Origin: Pelagibacteraceae bacterium
GTDB lineage: Bacteria; Pseudomonadota; Alphaproteobacteria; Pelagibacterales; Pelagibacteraceae
Length of the DNA: 64,000 nucleotides
Assembly: GCA_009693705.1 (NCBI GenBank)
Contig: SHWS01000003.1
Coordinates: 20,872 to 84,871 of the forward strand
Direction: 5' to 3'
Part shown: positions 29,648 to 38,013 of the stretch, one piece after another
How positions within the stretch are numbered: position 1 is the first letter of the stretch
How the letters are laid out: each line of letters starts with the position of its first letter
The notes under the pieces: model-generated
Seen by the model: only the letters and a program-made list of their open reading frames with translations
The model's database searches: none
Told to the model about the DNA's origin: nothing
Program-made: the position numbers and the translations under genes

Positions 29648-30116
29648 AACCAAAGTATATTTTTGTTAATATAATTGTGATAATTATTGATAATACAATA
29701 TTTAAAGTAGTAAGTGATAATCCAAAAATTGCAAATGTAACATCTTTGCAGTTTACCGTTTTTTTTTGAAAATCTTTTAAAATCTCTTCTTTTGAAAGAA
29801 TTTCAGAGGCATTTTTTAGGTCACAAAGCATTGATTCTTTTACTAAACCTTGTTCAATTCCAAAATGATAGATAGAAATTACAGTAGAAAATATAAATAT
29901 AAATATTAATATAATTAAAAAAAATTTTTCTAGATAATAAATTTTAAAGTTTAATAATAATATTATTATACATAGAGCAAAAGGTATTCGCTCAATTTTG
30001 CATAAATTACATGGTTGATAGCCTAATATATATTCAATAAAAAATGCTGAAAAAAGCGCAACTGAGCTAATTAGAAAAATGAATATAAGATAAAAATTTT
30101 TATTAAAATAAAACAT
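29625..30116 (-). CDS. dsbB: disulfide bond formation protein DsbB
   Basis: Inner-membrane quinone reductase that re-oxidises DsbA. 163 residues with four hydrophobic helices. The first cysteine pair is C36/C39 in QPCNLCKIERIP; the second pair is formed by the cysteine in SMLCDLKN and that in TVNCKDV in the periplasmic loop. Immediate neighbourhood with coq7 (29-bp scale overlap) is suggestive because DsbB feeds electrons to ubiquinone, but co-location may be only compaction. Confidence 0.88.
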   Translation of the reverse strand: MFYFNKNFYLIFIFLISSVALFSAFFIEYILGYQPCNLCKIERIPFALCIIILLLNFKIYYLEKFFLIILIFIFIFSTVISIYHFGIEQGLVKESMLCDLKNASEILSKEEILKDFQKKTVNCKDVTFAIFGLSLTTLNIVLSIIITIILTKIYFGYEKNKQK

Positions 30117-30714
30117 TATTTTTAGAAATAAAAATTATAATTATAAAAATTATAACTATTAAGATACCCAAAATTGTAAGCCATTTAGAACCATGATTTT
30201 TCATAAATTTAGTAAAAAGATCTCCAAATTTATATGATAAATATGCGACAATAAAAAAACGTAGACCTCTAGAAATCAAACTTACAAAAATAAACACAGG
30301 TAAACTAAAATTAATAATACCACTTGCTATAGTAAAAACTTTATATGGCAAAGGGGTAAATCCAGCTAAAAATATAATACCAAACCAAGCATAAAATCCA
30401 TTTCCCTCTTTTAGCCTTAATTTCAAATTTGAAATTTTTTCGTCATAACCATAGAATTCAATCACATTCATAGCGAGATCAATAAAAATCGCTCCTAATA
30501 TATAGCCAAATATTCCTCCTAAAACTGAAAAAATTGTAGCAATTAAGAAAATTTTTAGATATTTTTTTTTGTTTGCAATGACCATTGGAATAATCATTAC
30601 ATCTGGGGGTATTGGAAAAAATGAACTTTCTATGAACGCAACAAAAGCTAAATAAAATTTAGAACTTTTATGCTCAGCCAATCTTAAACATTTAATATAA
30701 AGAGTGTTAAACAT
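30103..30714 (-). CDS. VTT/DedA-like membrane protein (YqaA-type)
   Basis: 203-residue integral membrane protein. The F-I-E-S-S-F-F-P-I-P-P-D start of the VTT domain, the G-G-x-x-G-Y-x-x-G motif (about 62-72) and F-x-P-L-P-Y-K-x-x-T-I-A-x-G (about 120-133) identify the DedA/SNARE-associated superfamily. Several members are lipid scramblases or undecaprenyl-phosphate flippases, but the YqaA subgroup is uncharacterised. It overlaps dsbB by 14 bases and leads the VTT-dsbB-coq7 series. Confidence 0.85.
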   Translation of the reverse strand: MFNTLYIKCLRLAEHKSSKFYLAFVAFIESSFFPIPPDVMIIPMVIANKKKYLKIFLIATIFSVLGGIFGYILGAIFIDLAMNVIEFYGYDEKISNLKLRLKEGNGFYAWFGIIFLAGFTPLPYKVFTIASGIINFSLPVFIFVSLISRGLRFFIVAYLSYKFGDLFTKFMKNHGSKWLTILGILIVIIFIIIIFISKNNVLF

Positions 30715-30777
30715 TTTTTAGTTTTAATATAAATTTACTTCTTATACTATTGAAATTGTAATTATTATAGCTTTAAG

Positions 30778-30862
30778 GGGCGAATGGCGGAATTGGTAGA
30801 CGCGCACGACTCAAAATCGTGTTTCGTAAGAAGTGAGAGTTCGATTCTCTCTTTGCCCACCA
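30778..30862 (+). tRNA. tRNA-Leu (anticodon CAA)
   Basis: 85 bases including an encoded CCA. The acceptor GGGCGAA pairs with TTTGCCC (one G-U). The anticodon arm CACGA-CTCAAAA-TCGTG gives anticodon CAA. A long class II variable arm and the T-arm GAGAG-TTCGATT-CTCTC are present. The acyl-CoA synthetase starts 7 bases downstream. Confidence 0.97.
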
Positions 30863-30868
30863 AAAATT

Positions 30869-32569
30869 ATGAAAACTGAAAACTATAACAATCTTTTAGA
30901 ATTATTTTATCATCAATATAAAAATCAAAATTTAAATGAAATTTTTTTACAATCATTAAAAAATTCTAAAAAATATTTTACATGGCACGATACTTATCAA
31001 AATATTATAAAATTAGCTCAAGAGTTATCATTAATAATAAAAAAGCAAGATAGATGTTTATTGATCTCAGAAAATAGACCTGAATGGTTAATCTCAGATT
31101 TAGCTATAATGTTTGCAAATGGTATAACAGTACCCGCATATACTACTTATGTAGAAAGAGATTATGAATATTTAATTAACGATTGTGAACCATCAGTAAT
31201 TATTGTCTCTGATCTAATTCAATATAACAAAATTAAAAAAATAGTAAAAAAAAAGTCGTTTATAAAAGCTGTTATTACTTTTGAGGATATAAAAGATCTT
31301 GATATCAAACTAATTAATATTCAAAAAATCTTTGATGAAAAAAAATTTATAGAAAAAAGTTTTAAAAATTTAGACATTAAAAGAACAGATATAGCTTGTA
31401 TAATTTATACATCAGGCACACAGGGAAATCCAAAAGGAGTTATGTTAAGTCATGGAGGAATATTAAACAATTGTGAAGGCTCTATTTTATTACTTAAGGA
31501 AATAATTTTAAATAAAGCAAAATTTTTAACCTGGTTACCTTTATCACATTCTTATGAACATACTATTCAATTTATTCAAATAGCTGTTGGAGCTAAAGTT
31601 TTTTATGCAGAAAGTATTAATAAATTGATTAAAAACATGAACGACTGCAACCCTGATATTATGACTGCAGTACCTAGATTTTATCAAAATTTATATCAGA
31701 AAATCAATTCAAATTTTGATAAAATTAAAGGTCTAAAGAAAATTTTAATTAACAGAACAATAATTTTAGGAAAAAAAAAATTGTTTAAAGAAAAAATTTC
31801 TTTTTTTGAGGTTATACAAAATTTTATTTGTGAATACTTAGTTAGGAAGAAAATTAAAAATCAATTTGGAGGATCATTAAAAGCCTTTATATCTGGTGGC
31901 GGTGCATTAGATAAAGAGATTGCTATATTTTTAAATGCTATAGGCTTACCGACACTTCAGGGTTACGGCCTTACCGAAGCTTCACCTGTTGTAAGTTGTA
32001 ATCCCATACACGATATAAGAATTGATACAGTGGGACCTCCATTCAAAGGCAGCCATGTCAAAATTACAGATGATGGTGAAATAATTGTTAAAGGTGAAAA
32101 TGTTATGCTTGGTTATTGGAATAAAAAGGAAGAAACGAATCAAGTATTAAAAGAAGGGTGGTTATATACAGGTGACATTGGTCATTTCGAAAATAATTAT
32201 CTTAAAATTACTGACCGAAAAAAGGATATTATAATAACTCCAGGAGGAGAGAATATTTCTCCTGTAAAAATAGAAAATGACCTAATGAAAATTGATTTTG
32301 TAGAACAAGCTCTTGTTTATGGTGATAGTAAACCCTATCTAGTTTGTTTATTGGTTATGTCAAAAGAATATAAAAATATTTCTAATGAATTAATTTTAAA
32401 AGAAATAGAAAAAATAAATAATAATTTATCAAAAATTGAAAAAATAAAAAAATTTATAGTAATTGAAGATCAATTTACAATTGAAAATGGGATGATTACG
32501 CCAACACTAAAATTAAAAAAATATAAAATAATTCAAAAATATAAAAATCAACTTGATAGTCTTTATTAA
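30869..32569 (+). CDS. long-chain acyl-CoA synthetase (AMP-forming)
   Basis: Activates fatty acids to acyl-CoA via acyl-adenylate. The ATG at 30869 gives 566 residues; an in-frame ATG at 30833 lies inside tRNA-Leu and is rejected. The P-loop is YTSGTQGNPKGVMLSH, followed by GYGLTEASPV and the A8 region YTGDIGHFENNYLKITDRKK. GGENISP and a C-terminal lysine-rich domain follow; the catalytic lysine is probably in TLKLKK. This is the FAA1/long-chain type with the 'gate' region around 280-330, slightly short for the family. Confidence 0.93.
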   Translation: MKTENYNNLLELFYHQYKNQNLNEIFLQSLKNSKKYFTWHDTYQNIIKLAQELSLIIKKQDRCLLISENRPEWLISDLAIMFANGITVPAYTTYVERDYEYLINDCEPSVIIVSDLIQYNKIKKIVKKKSFIKAVITFEDIKDLDIKLINIQKIFDEKKFIEKSFKNLDIKRTDIACIIYTSGTQGNPKGVMLSHGGILNNCEGSILLLKEIILNKAKFLTWLPLSHSYEHTIQFIQIAVGAKVFYAESINKLIKNMNDCNPDIMTAVPRFYQNLYQKINSNFDKIKGLKKILINRTIILGKKKLFKEKISFFEVIQNFICEYLVRKKIKNQFGGSLKAFISGGGALDKEIAIFLNAIGLPTLQGYGLTEASPVVSCNPIHDIRIDTVGPPFKGSHVKITDDGEIIVKGENVMLGYWNKKEETNQVLKEGWLYTGDIGHFENNYLKITDRKKDIIITPGGENISPVKIENDLMKIDFVEQALVYGDSKPYLVCLLVMSKEYKNISNELILKEIEKINNNLSKIEKIKKFIVIEDQFTIENGMITPTLKLKKYKIIQKYKNQLDSLY

Positions 32570-32677
32570 TCTTTTATAAATTTTCTTTATAATTCGCATA
32601 AACATTAACTATTTTGTTAATTCAAATTAAGATGCTGAAAAAAAACTTTTTTAAAATTTAAGTTTCTAATTTAAGAT

Positions 32678-32706
32678 TTGACATCCTTGGTATAAAAAAA
32701 TAAAAA
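32678..32706 (+). promoter_or_regulatory. candidate promoter of the 20-residue peptide gene
   Basis: A perfect TTGACA (32678-32683) is followed 17 bases later by TAAAAA (32701-32706). The -35 is the best consensus match noticed in the window; the -10 is poor. It sits just upstream of the inverted repeat and the tiny ORF, so it is the natural promoter for them. Confidence 0.5.
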
Positions 32707-32707
32707 T

Positions 32708-32742
32708 AAGTTAATAACGAATCAGTCTGATTCGTTTAACTT
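32708..32742 (+). repeat. long inverted repeat in the leader of the lysine-rich peptide gene
   Basis: AACGAATCA (32716-32724) and TGATTCGTT (32728-32736) are perfect inverted copies around GTC. Outer arms AAGTTA (32708-32713) and TAACTT (32737-32742) extend the pairing after a 2-base bulge on the left, for 15 pairs in total. No T-run follows; instead an AAGGGAG Shine-Dalgarno begins 2 bases later. It could be an RNA hairpin affecting stability or translation, or a dimeric protein operator. Confidence 0.85.
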
Positions 32743-32757
32743 AAAAGGGAGCTAAAG

Positions 32758-32820
32758 ATGGCCGCAAAAAGAAAAGCTGCAAAGAAGAGTAAGAAAAAAG
32801 CTAAAAAAAGAAGTAGATAG
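32758..32820 (+). CDS. 20-residue lysine/arginine-rich peptide
   Basis: Tiny ORF: ATG at 32758, stop TAG at 32818 followed at once by TAA. Of 20 residues, 10 are lysine, 3 arginine and 4 alanine, with the repeating A-K-K-x-K-K-K character of histone H1 tails. Support for expression: a consensus -35 upstream, a good Shine-Dalgarno (AAGGGAG, 7 bases before the ATG), a structured leader and a strong terminator starting 20 bases after the stop. No homolog is recalled with certainty. It may bind DNA or RNA, but that rests only on charge. It converges on carD, another lysine-rich protein gene. Confidence 0.7.
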   Translation: MAAKRKAAKKSKKKAKKRSR

Positions 32821-32840
32821 TAACTTCCTATTCTTTAATT

Positions 32841-32881
32841 AAAAACGCTTCTCATCACATTTTGTGTGAGAGGCGTTTTTT
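32841..32881. terminator. strong bidirectional terminator between the peptide gene and carD
   Basis: AAAAACGCTTCTCATCACA pairs with TGTGTGAGAGGCGTTTTT around a short T-rich loop, with one bulged base and one G-U pair. The T-run serves the + strand, and the A-run on the left arm becomes a T-run for the - strand. The end abuts the carD stop at 32880-32882. It is the clearest intrinsic terminator in the window. Confidence 0.9.
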
Positions 32882-33722
32882 ATTCCTCTAAAGGCTCTTC
32901 TTCAGTTTCGGCAATTGGCTCTTCTTCTGGGGCCTCACTAATAGTTGTTTTTGGTATATTATCTATAGACTTTGCTTGGTTTTCTAAATTTCTTTTTAAT
33001 ATTTTGTCTAATTTTTTTCGGGTATCTTCTAATGATAAATTCAAAACAATTTGAAATTCTGCTAATATTCTTTCATAGGCTTTTTCAAACAGCTGTCTTT
33101 CACTATAAGATTGATCAACCATAAGATCGTCACCTTTGTTAAGGTCTCTAACCACTTCAGCAAGGTCATATATTTTTCCTGATGAAATCTTAGCTTCATA
33201 TTCCTGTGCACGTCTACTCCACATCGACCTCTTTATTTTTGGTTTACTCTTTAAAATTAAAATACATTTGTTGACTTGATTGATTGTTGCTAATGGTCTT
33301 AGATGCGATTGTTTATTAACTGGTACCATTCCGTTAGCTTTATCTTTTTCGAACCTAATCGTATAAGTTTCAACATCTATACCGCCTATAGTTATTTTTT
33401 TGAACTCTGTTATTTGACCCACTCCATGTTTTGGATAAACAACATAATCTTTAATTTTATATTCTTTTTTTTCAGTATCCTGTTTTTTTACCTTTTTAAT
33501 TTCAGGTTTAACTTCATTACTTTTAGGAATTCTTAAATTATCTATTTTATTATTATCAAAAGTTTTTACTGGTGCAGAAGTTTTTTCAGTTTTTAATTTT
33601 TTAGTTTGTTTAGTTTTTTTTGTTTTAATTACTTTTGTTGAAGTAATTTTTTTTTTTGCTTTTTTTTCAGGTTTACTTTTAAAGATTTTCTTTAAAATAT
33701 TTTTCGTACTTATTTTGTTCAT
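32880..33722 (-). CDS. carD: CarD/CdnL-family transcription regulator with basic N-terminal and acidic C-terminal tails
   Basis: RNA polymerase-binding regulator. The 280-residue protein has three parts. Residues 1-85 are a lysine-rich low-complexity arm (K-K-x-K-K-K repeats). Residues about 90-150 are the CarD/TRCF interaction domain ([14 protein letters not shown], then M-V-P-V-x-x-x-x-x-x-R-P-L). Residues 150-255 are the helical CdnL C-domain with RMWSRR-like [14 protein letters not shown]. The end is an acidic tail rich in glutamate. Standard CdnL proteins are about 165 residues, so both tails are additions. The start overlaps ferredoxin by 44 bases. Confidence 0.9.
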   Translation of the reverse strand: MNKISTKNILKKIFKSKPEKKAKKKITSTKVIKTKKTKQTKKLKTEKTSAPVKTFDNNKIDNLRIPKSNEVKPEIKKVKKQDTEKKEYKIKDYVVYPKHGVGQITEFKKITIGGIDVETYTIRFEKDKANGMVPVNKQSHLRPLATINQVNKCILILKSKPKIKRSMWSRRAQEYEAKISSGKIYDLAEVVRDLNKGDDLMVDQSYSERQLFEKAYERILAEFQIVLNLSLEDTRKKLDKILKRNLENQAKSIDNIPKTTISEAPEEEPIAETEEEPLEE

Positions 33723-34005
33723 TTTTAAATTTTTCGTGATCCGAAGGAGGATCTTTTTTTTTATTTATATTTGGCCAGATTTCTGAATATTTTTTATTAA
33801 TTTCTAACCACTGTTCATTTCCAGGCATAGTATCCGATTTTATTGCGTCCACTGGACATTCTGGTTCACAAACGCCACAATCTATACACTCATCGGGTTT
33901 AATTACAAGCATATTTTTTCCCTCATAAAAGCAATCTACTGGGCAAACTTCTACGCAATCCATTAGTTTACATTTAATACAACTTTCATTTACAATATAA
34001 GTCAT
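33679..34005 (-). CDS. fdxA: 7Fe-8S ferredoxin
   Basis: Small electron carrier of 108 residues. Cysteines at 9, 12, 17, 21, 25 and 40, 43, 46, 50 are arranged as in FdxA-type ferredoxins: the N-terminal set binds a [3Fe-4S] cluster and the [13 protein letters not shown] set contributes to the [4Fe-4S] cluster. The C-terminal extension E-Q-W-L-E-I-N-x-x-Y-S-x-x-W-P is family-typical. Its start shares one base with the TerB-like stop, and it overlaps carD. Helicase-x-ferredoxin-carD is a conserved alphaproteobacterial order. Confidence 0.95.
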   Translation of the reverse strand: MTYIVNESCIKCKLMDCVEVCPVDCFYEGKNMLVIKPDECIDCGVCEPECPVDAIKSDTMPGNEQWLEINKKYSEIWPNINKKKDPPSDHEKFKNEQNKYEKYFKENL

Positions 34006-34409
34006 TATAGATTTTGTTTTTTAATTTTGTCTTTAATATCTCCCATGGTTTTATTATCAATATATAATAATCCCGCAAGTCTTCTCATTAGGTTAGTTTC
34101 ATAAATATCTGCATTTTTATTTGAATAAACAACCTTCCAGAGAGATTCAACAATGTTAATTTTTTCTTTCACAGATAAGCTTTTTATTTCTCTTGTAAAA
34201 TCTAAAATTTGATTTGAATTTTCTTCAAGAATTTTTGATTTTTCAATAATTTGATTTAATTTATTTTCATTTGCACCTAGTTTTAATAAGGTTTTTTCAA
34301 TAATCAATTGTTCGTCTTTCGTGAAATTTTGATCAATTTTTGCTGCATGAACTAATAAAGCTGAAATTTTAATTAAAAACATATCCTCAATTTTTTCTTT
34401 AAAAAACAT
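34005..34409 (-). CDS. TerB-like helical protein
   Basis: 134-residue all-helical cytosolic protein resembling the TerB/COG4103 fold: [25 protein letters not shown] near the start is the usual acidic first-helix pair (given here in outline). A second similar pattern ends with [13 protein letters not shown]. The D and E residues could bind metal as in TerB. No other tellurite genes are nearby, so resistance is not implied. It sits between the helicase (4-base gap) and ferredoxin (overlap), where many alphaproteobacteria carry an S4-domain RNA-binding gene. Confidence 0.7.
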   Translation of the reverse strand: MFFKEKIEDMFLIKISALLVHAAKIDQNFTKDEQLIIEKTLLKLGANENKLNQIIEKSKILEENSNQILDFTREIKSLSVKEKINIVESLWKVVYSNKNADIYETNLMRRLAGLLYIDNKTMGDIKDKIKKQNL

Positions 34410-34413
34410 AAAT

Positions 34414-36885
34414 TTATCGGAGATTTAAATTTTTAAGAATTTTGAAAGGATTTTCATTAAGTGTATTTTTTGGTAAATTTTTTTTTAATGATTTGATAGG
34501 GCTGTATTTAAAGAATATCCCATTTTCCTTTTCTGTGATTTTGTACCCCATTTTGGGTAAAATTTTTTTGAAGTTCTCTTTACTACAACCAAGCAAATTT
34601 AACATTTCTGGTATTACTTTAACTTCTTTTGTATTTGATTTCATTATCAACAAAAATAATCTTTCTAAAATATCAATTCTAACAAAAAAATTATCAAATT
34701 TTTCAAACCCACAAAGTAGCATAAAATTTTTGTCAGTAGAATTTTTATCATCTAAAAAATTTAGCCCAAATACTGGTGGTCTAAGATTCAAATATTTTTG
34801 ATGAAAATTTTTCCATAATAATGTTCTCAATGAGACAGCTTCTGGTTTTATTAGTTGAAACAAGAATATATGATATCTTCCAAATTTTAAACCTAAATTT
34901 CTTAAAATTTTTCTATCTTCTTGACTAAGTGTCTTTAGATAATTAGATACTTGTTCTCTTTTTAAGACACCATTATTTTCATATAATTGATAGGCAAGAG
35001 CTTTAATTGATGAATTTTTTTCATTAAGATTTTTTAAATCCACAAGGCTTTTTAAAACCGTATTTATTTTGTTTTCCATCCATTTATTTAAAAAGTTATT
35101 TAGTTTTTGTTTTTGAATTTGATCTAAAGTTTCATCAACAATTAATTCAAAATTTGGTTTTAAATAATCTTTGCCAGATGTTAATTTAGCAACATCAAAC
35201 TCACGCCAATATATTTTACCATCATCTTTTAGTTCTATTGAACTAGTATCAACAATTGTTTGAATTCTTTTTTCAAGCTCAGGCCCTATTGTTTGTCTAG
35301 CTGCTTTCTTTAATGATTTTATATCAGTTTCTAATGAACCTTGTTTTAGATCTATCTGAAGTTTCAAACCATTTATTCGACCAATGAATTGATTGTCAAT
35401 TATGACATTGTTATTTTCTAAAATCTCAGTTTTAAATTCCATATCTTGTTTTAAACCTCTTGCGAGAATACTAGCTCTTTTATCAATAAACGTTTTTGTA
35501 AGTTCTTCATGGAGCCTATCGGAAAGTCGGTCTTCTAAAAGTTTTGTTTTTTCAATCCAATATTGTGGATTTTCTACCCAATTATTTTTATTTGAAACAT
35601 ATGACCAAGTTCTAACATTTGCAATTCTATTTGATAAAGAATCTACATTTCCCTCTAATTTGTCAAGTTTCATTAACTGTATTCTCATAAAATCGTCAGT
35701 AATTTTTGATTTTTTACTAATTAAAAACCTAAATACATTTTCAATTACCTCATAATGATTTCCATATGTCTTTTTTGCAAAATCAGGAATTTGGCAACAT
35801 TCCCAAAGCAAACTAAGAGTTTTTTTATCAAATTCTAAATTAATAAAATTCTTATCTTTTAAAAAATATTTTAGTGCTTTTTCATCTTCACGTTCATGAA
35901 TTTTTCTTAGCCATGTAATTTGAGGTTTATCTTCTAACGATCTGAGTAAAGTCGCTGGATTGTTAAAATTAAGATTCGAATTTCGCCAGAATAAAGTTCT
36001 AATCTCTTCAAATTTATGGTTTTCTAATAGTTTAATATCTTCTGCGTTTATTTCGTTACAATCACCAGTGATGCCAAAATTTCCATCGTTTAAATACCTA
36101 CCAGCTCGACCCGCGATTTGTCCTATTTCAGATAAACTTAATTTTCTTAATTTTTTTCCATCGAATTTTTTAAGACTAGAGAAATAAACAAAATCTAAAT
36201 CCATATTAATACCCATACCGATAGCATCAGTAGCAACTAAAAAATCTACATCGCCTGATTGATATAAATTTACTTGTGCATTTCTAGTTTTTGGACTGAG
36301 AGATCCCATCACGATTGCTGCTCCACCTTTTTGTCTTCTAAGCAATTCTGCAATTGCATAAACTTCTTCAGCAGAAAAAGCAATTATCGCGGTTTTTCTA
36401 CTTATTCTTGAAACTTTTTTATGTCCTATGTAAGTTAGTTTTGATAGCCGATTTCTATTTATAAACTCAATATCACCATCTAATTTAGAGATAATATTTT
36501 TAATAGTATTTGATCCCATAAACATCGTTAATTTTTTTCCTCGCATATTTAAAAGTCTATCAGTAAAAATATGCCCCCTTTCATGATCTGCGCACATTTG
36601 TATTTCATCAATACCTACAAATTCTAAATATTTATCAATAGGCATAGATTCAACTGTACATAAAAAATACTTAGCATCTGAGGGAATTATTTTTTCTTCT
36701 CCAGTAATTAAAGCAACTTTATTAATGTTGATTTTTTTAATTATTTTTTCATAAACTTCACGGGCCAATAGTCTTAAGGGAAAACCTATCATTCCACTGT
36801 TAAAATCAAGCATGGTCTCGATTGCTAGGTGGGTCTTACCAGTATTTGTAGGACCCAGAACAGCTATAATTTTATCTTTATACAT
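34414..36885 (-). CDS. SUV3-like superfamily 2 RNA/DNA helicase
   Basis: 823-residue helicase. Walker A is GPTNTGKTHLAIE (about 11-23), the DExx box is DEIQMCADHERGH, motif V/VI region VATDAIGMGIN and QIAGRAGRY. The rest (about 330-820) is the long C-terminal region of the bacterial SUV3/MgpS-like group. Mitochondrial SUV3 partners with PNPase in RNA decay; a similar role here is inference. First gene of the leftward helicase-terB-fdxA-carD series. Confidence 0.9.
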   Translation of the reverse strand: MYKDKIIAVLGPTNTGKTHLAIETMLDFNSGMIGFPLRLLAREVYEKIIKKININKVALITGEEKIIPSDAKYFLCTVESMPIDKYLEFVGIDEIQMCADHERGHIFTDRLLNMRGKKLTMFMGSNTIKNIISKLDGDIEFINRNRLSKLTYIGHKKVSRISRKTAIIAFSAEEVYAIAELLRRQKGGAAIVMGSLSPKTRNAQVNLYQSGDVDFLVATDAIGMGINMDLDFVYFSSLKKFDGKKLRKLSLSEIGQIAGRAGRYLNDGNFGITGDCNEINAEDIKLLENHKFEEIRTLFWRNSNLNFNNPATLLRSLEDKPQITWLRKIHEREDEKALKYFLKDKNFINLEFDKKTLSLLWECCQIPDFAKKTYGNHYEVIENVFRFLISKKSKITDDFMRIQLMKLDKLEGNVDSLSNRIANVRTWSYVSNKNNWVENPQYWIEKTKLLEDRLSDRLHEELTKTFIDKRASILARGLKQDMEFKTEILENNNVIIDNQFIGRINGLKLQIDLKQGSLETDIKSLKKAARQTIGPELEKRIQTIVDTSSIELKDDGKIYWREFDVAKLTSGKDYLKPNFELIVDETLDQIQKQKLNNFLNKWMENKINTVLKSLVDLKNLNEKNSSIKALAYQLYENNGVLKREQVSNYLKTLSQEDRKILRNLGLKFGRYHIFLFQLIKPEAVSLRTLLWKNFHQKYLNLRPPVFGLNFLDDKNSTDKNFMLLCGFEKFDNFFVRIDILERLFLLIMKSNTKEVKVIPEMLNLLGCSKENFKKILPKMGYKITEKENGIFFKYSPIKSLKKNLPKNTLNENPFKILKNLNLR

Positions 36886-37110
36886 TTCTATCTTTGGTAT
36901 ATTTTTTTTTTAACCTACCATATGTTGTTACTGTTAAAGAACAAAAATAGACTAAAACATGACCGAATCAGAGGATATTAAGTTCTCATTTCTCATAAAT
37001 TTTTTTAGATTAACACAAATATAATCACTTACATGTCATTAATTAAAAATTGATTATAATTTTTTATAAAGATTTAATAAAATTAGTTATTTTAATTCTT
37101 GAGAAAATAT

Positions 37111-37536
37111 TTAATTAGATCGACTATAAGTGGACGTTTTTATTTTTAAAATTTTCCATATACCTGTTGCGGAAGCAATAATTCTATTTTTACATTTTAA
37201 TTCACAGATTAAAAATATTAGAGTATTTGTTTTTTTTAAAATTCTTGTAATTCCAATAATTTTATCTCCAGCTTTAGAGGTATCAATAAATTTTATATCT
37301 AGTGAAATAGTTACACAGACAAAATTATTTGCAACTCTATGGGCCGCAGTACCAGATCCAGAATCCATTAAAGCCGCCAAATAACCTCCATGTGTTATCT
37401 TAGCTTCATTTAAGTGATTTTTATTTATAACAGTTTTAAATTCATATTTCGTTTTAGATATAGTTCTGAATAATAAGCCCCCATTATGTTTAACAAAACC
37501 AGGTTTAATACTTATCTGTTCAAACTTATGATTCAT
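37111..37536 (-). CDS. PaaI-family hot-dog thioesterase
   Basis: 141-residue acyl-CoA thioesterase-like protein. The ITHGGYLAALMDSGSGTAA block (about 48-66) is the PaaI/YdiI hot-dog helix with its catalytic-region H-G-G and acidic residue. VTISLDIKFIDTSKAGD matches the following strand. Substrate unknown. It stands alone between two spacers of 120-225 bases in which no further gene was seen. Confidence 0.85.
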   Translation of the reverse strand: MNHKFEQISIKPGFVKHNGGLLFRTISKTKYEFKTVINKNHLNEAKITHGGYLAALMDSGSGTAAHRVANNFVCVTISLDIKFIDTSKAGDKIIGITRILKKTNTLIFLICELKCKNRIIASATGIWKILKIKTSTYSRSN

Positions 37537-37656
37537 AATTTTTGTTATAATATAAAAGTTAAAATTAATAAAATTATTAAAATAGTTATGAAAAAATATA
37601 TAACTGACTTCTGTAGTGATAATTTAAATATCCAATCTAACATTAAACCTTTCTTT

Positions 37657-37733
37657 TGGTGGACCGCCCAGAACTCGAATCTGGAATTTCCCGGTTCGTA
37701 GCCGAGTGCCTTATCCAATTTGGCCAGCGGTCC
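37657..37733 (-). tRNA. tRNA-Arg (anticodon ACG)
   Basis: 77 bases read on the minus strand, with encoded CCA. The acceptor GGACCGC pairs with GCGGTCC. The anticodon arm CTCGG-CTACGAA-CCGGG (one imperfect end pair) gives anticodon ACG, and the T-arm is CCAGA-TTCGAGT-TCTGG. A34 needs the TadA deaminase to read CGU/CGC/CGA. Confidence 0.96.
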
Positions 37734-37932
37734 ATTAATTAATACCTTAATATATCAAATTTTTATTTTATTTAACTTATAAAAATTTATTTAAAATTTT
37801 TATTTATAAACAAACAGTTTATATAAAAACCGTTGTATCTAAATTTTGCTTCTTAAAAATTAATTATTTTTTGATAAAAATGTTAATATTTTGCCAAGCG
37901 ACATATAAGATTGTCAAAAAAAGCCTTTAAAT

Positions 37933-37983
37933 ATGCTAAAATATATAAAACTTAATAATTATGTTAAGATATATAAAATTTAA
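37933..37983 (+). repeat. two 23-base direct repeats in front of aceE
   Basis: Copy 1 spans 37933-37955 (ATGCTAAAATATATAAAAC..) and copy 2 spans 37961-37983; they agree at 20 of 23 positions and start 28 bases apart. Each contains ATATATAAAA, so each could provide a -10 element. TTGTCA occurs upstream at 37911-37916. The 28-base spacing is near but not exactly a whole number of helical turns (10.5 x 3 = 31.5; 21). They are likely regulatory sites or a duplicated promoter for the aceE operon. Confidence 0.6.
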
Positions 37984-38013
37984 CGGTCTTTAATTGTATA
38001 AAGCTATTTTAAA

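Noticed and set aside
30833..30868. Upstream ATG for the acyl-CoA synthetase
   Set aside because: It lies inside tRNA-Leu; the ATG at 30869 gives the expected N-terminus.
36959..37024. Short ORF ATG ACC GAA TCA ... of 21 codons in the helicase/thioesterase spacer
   Set aside because: No Shine-Dalgarno, no promoter-like context, no family resemblance; spacer 36886-37110 otherwise holds only A/T runs.
37486..37701. Plus-strand frame of 71 codons crossing the spacer and tRNA-Arg
   Set aside because: Its second half is tRNA-Arg antisense and its first half overlaps the thioesterase; no Shine-Dalgarno or family similarity.
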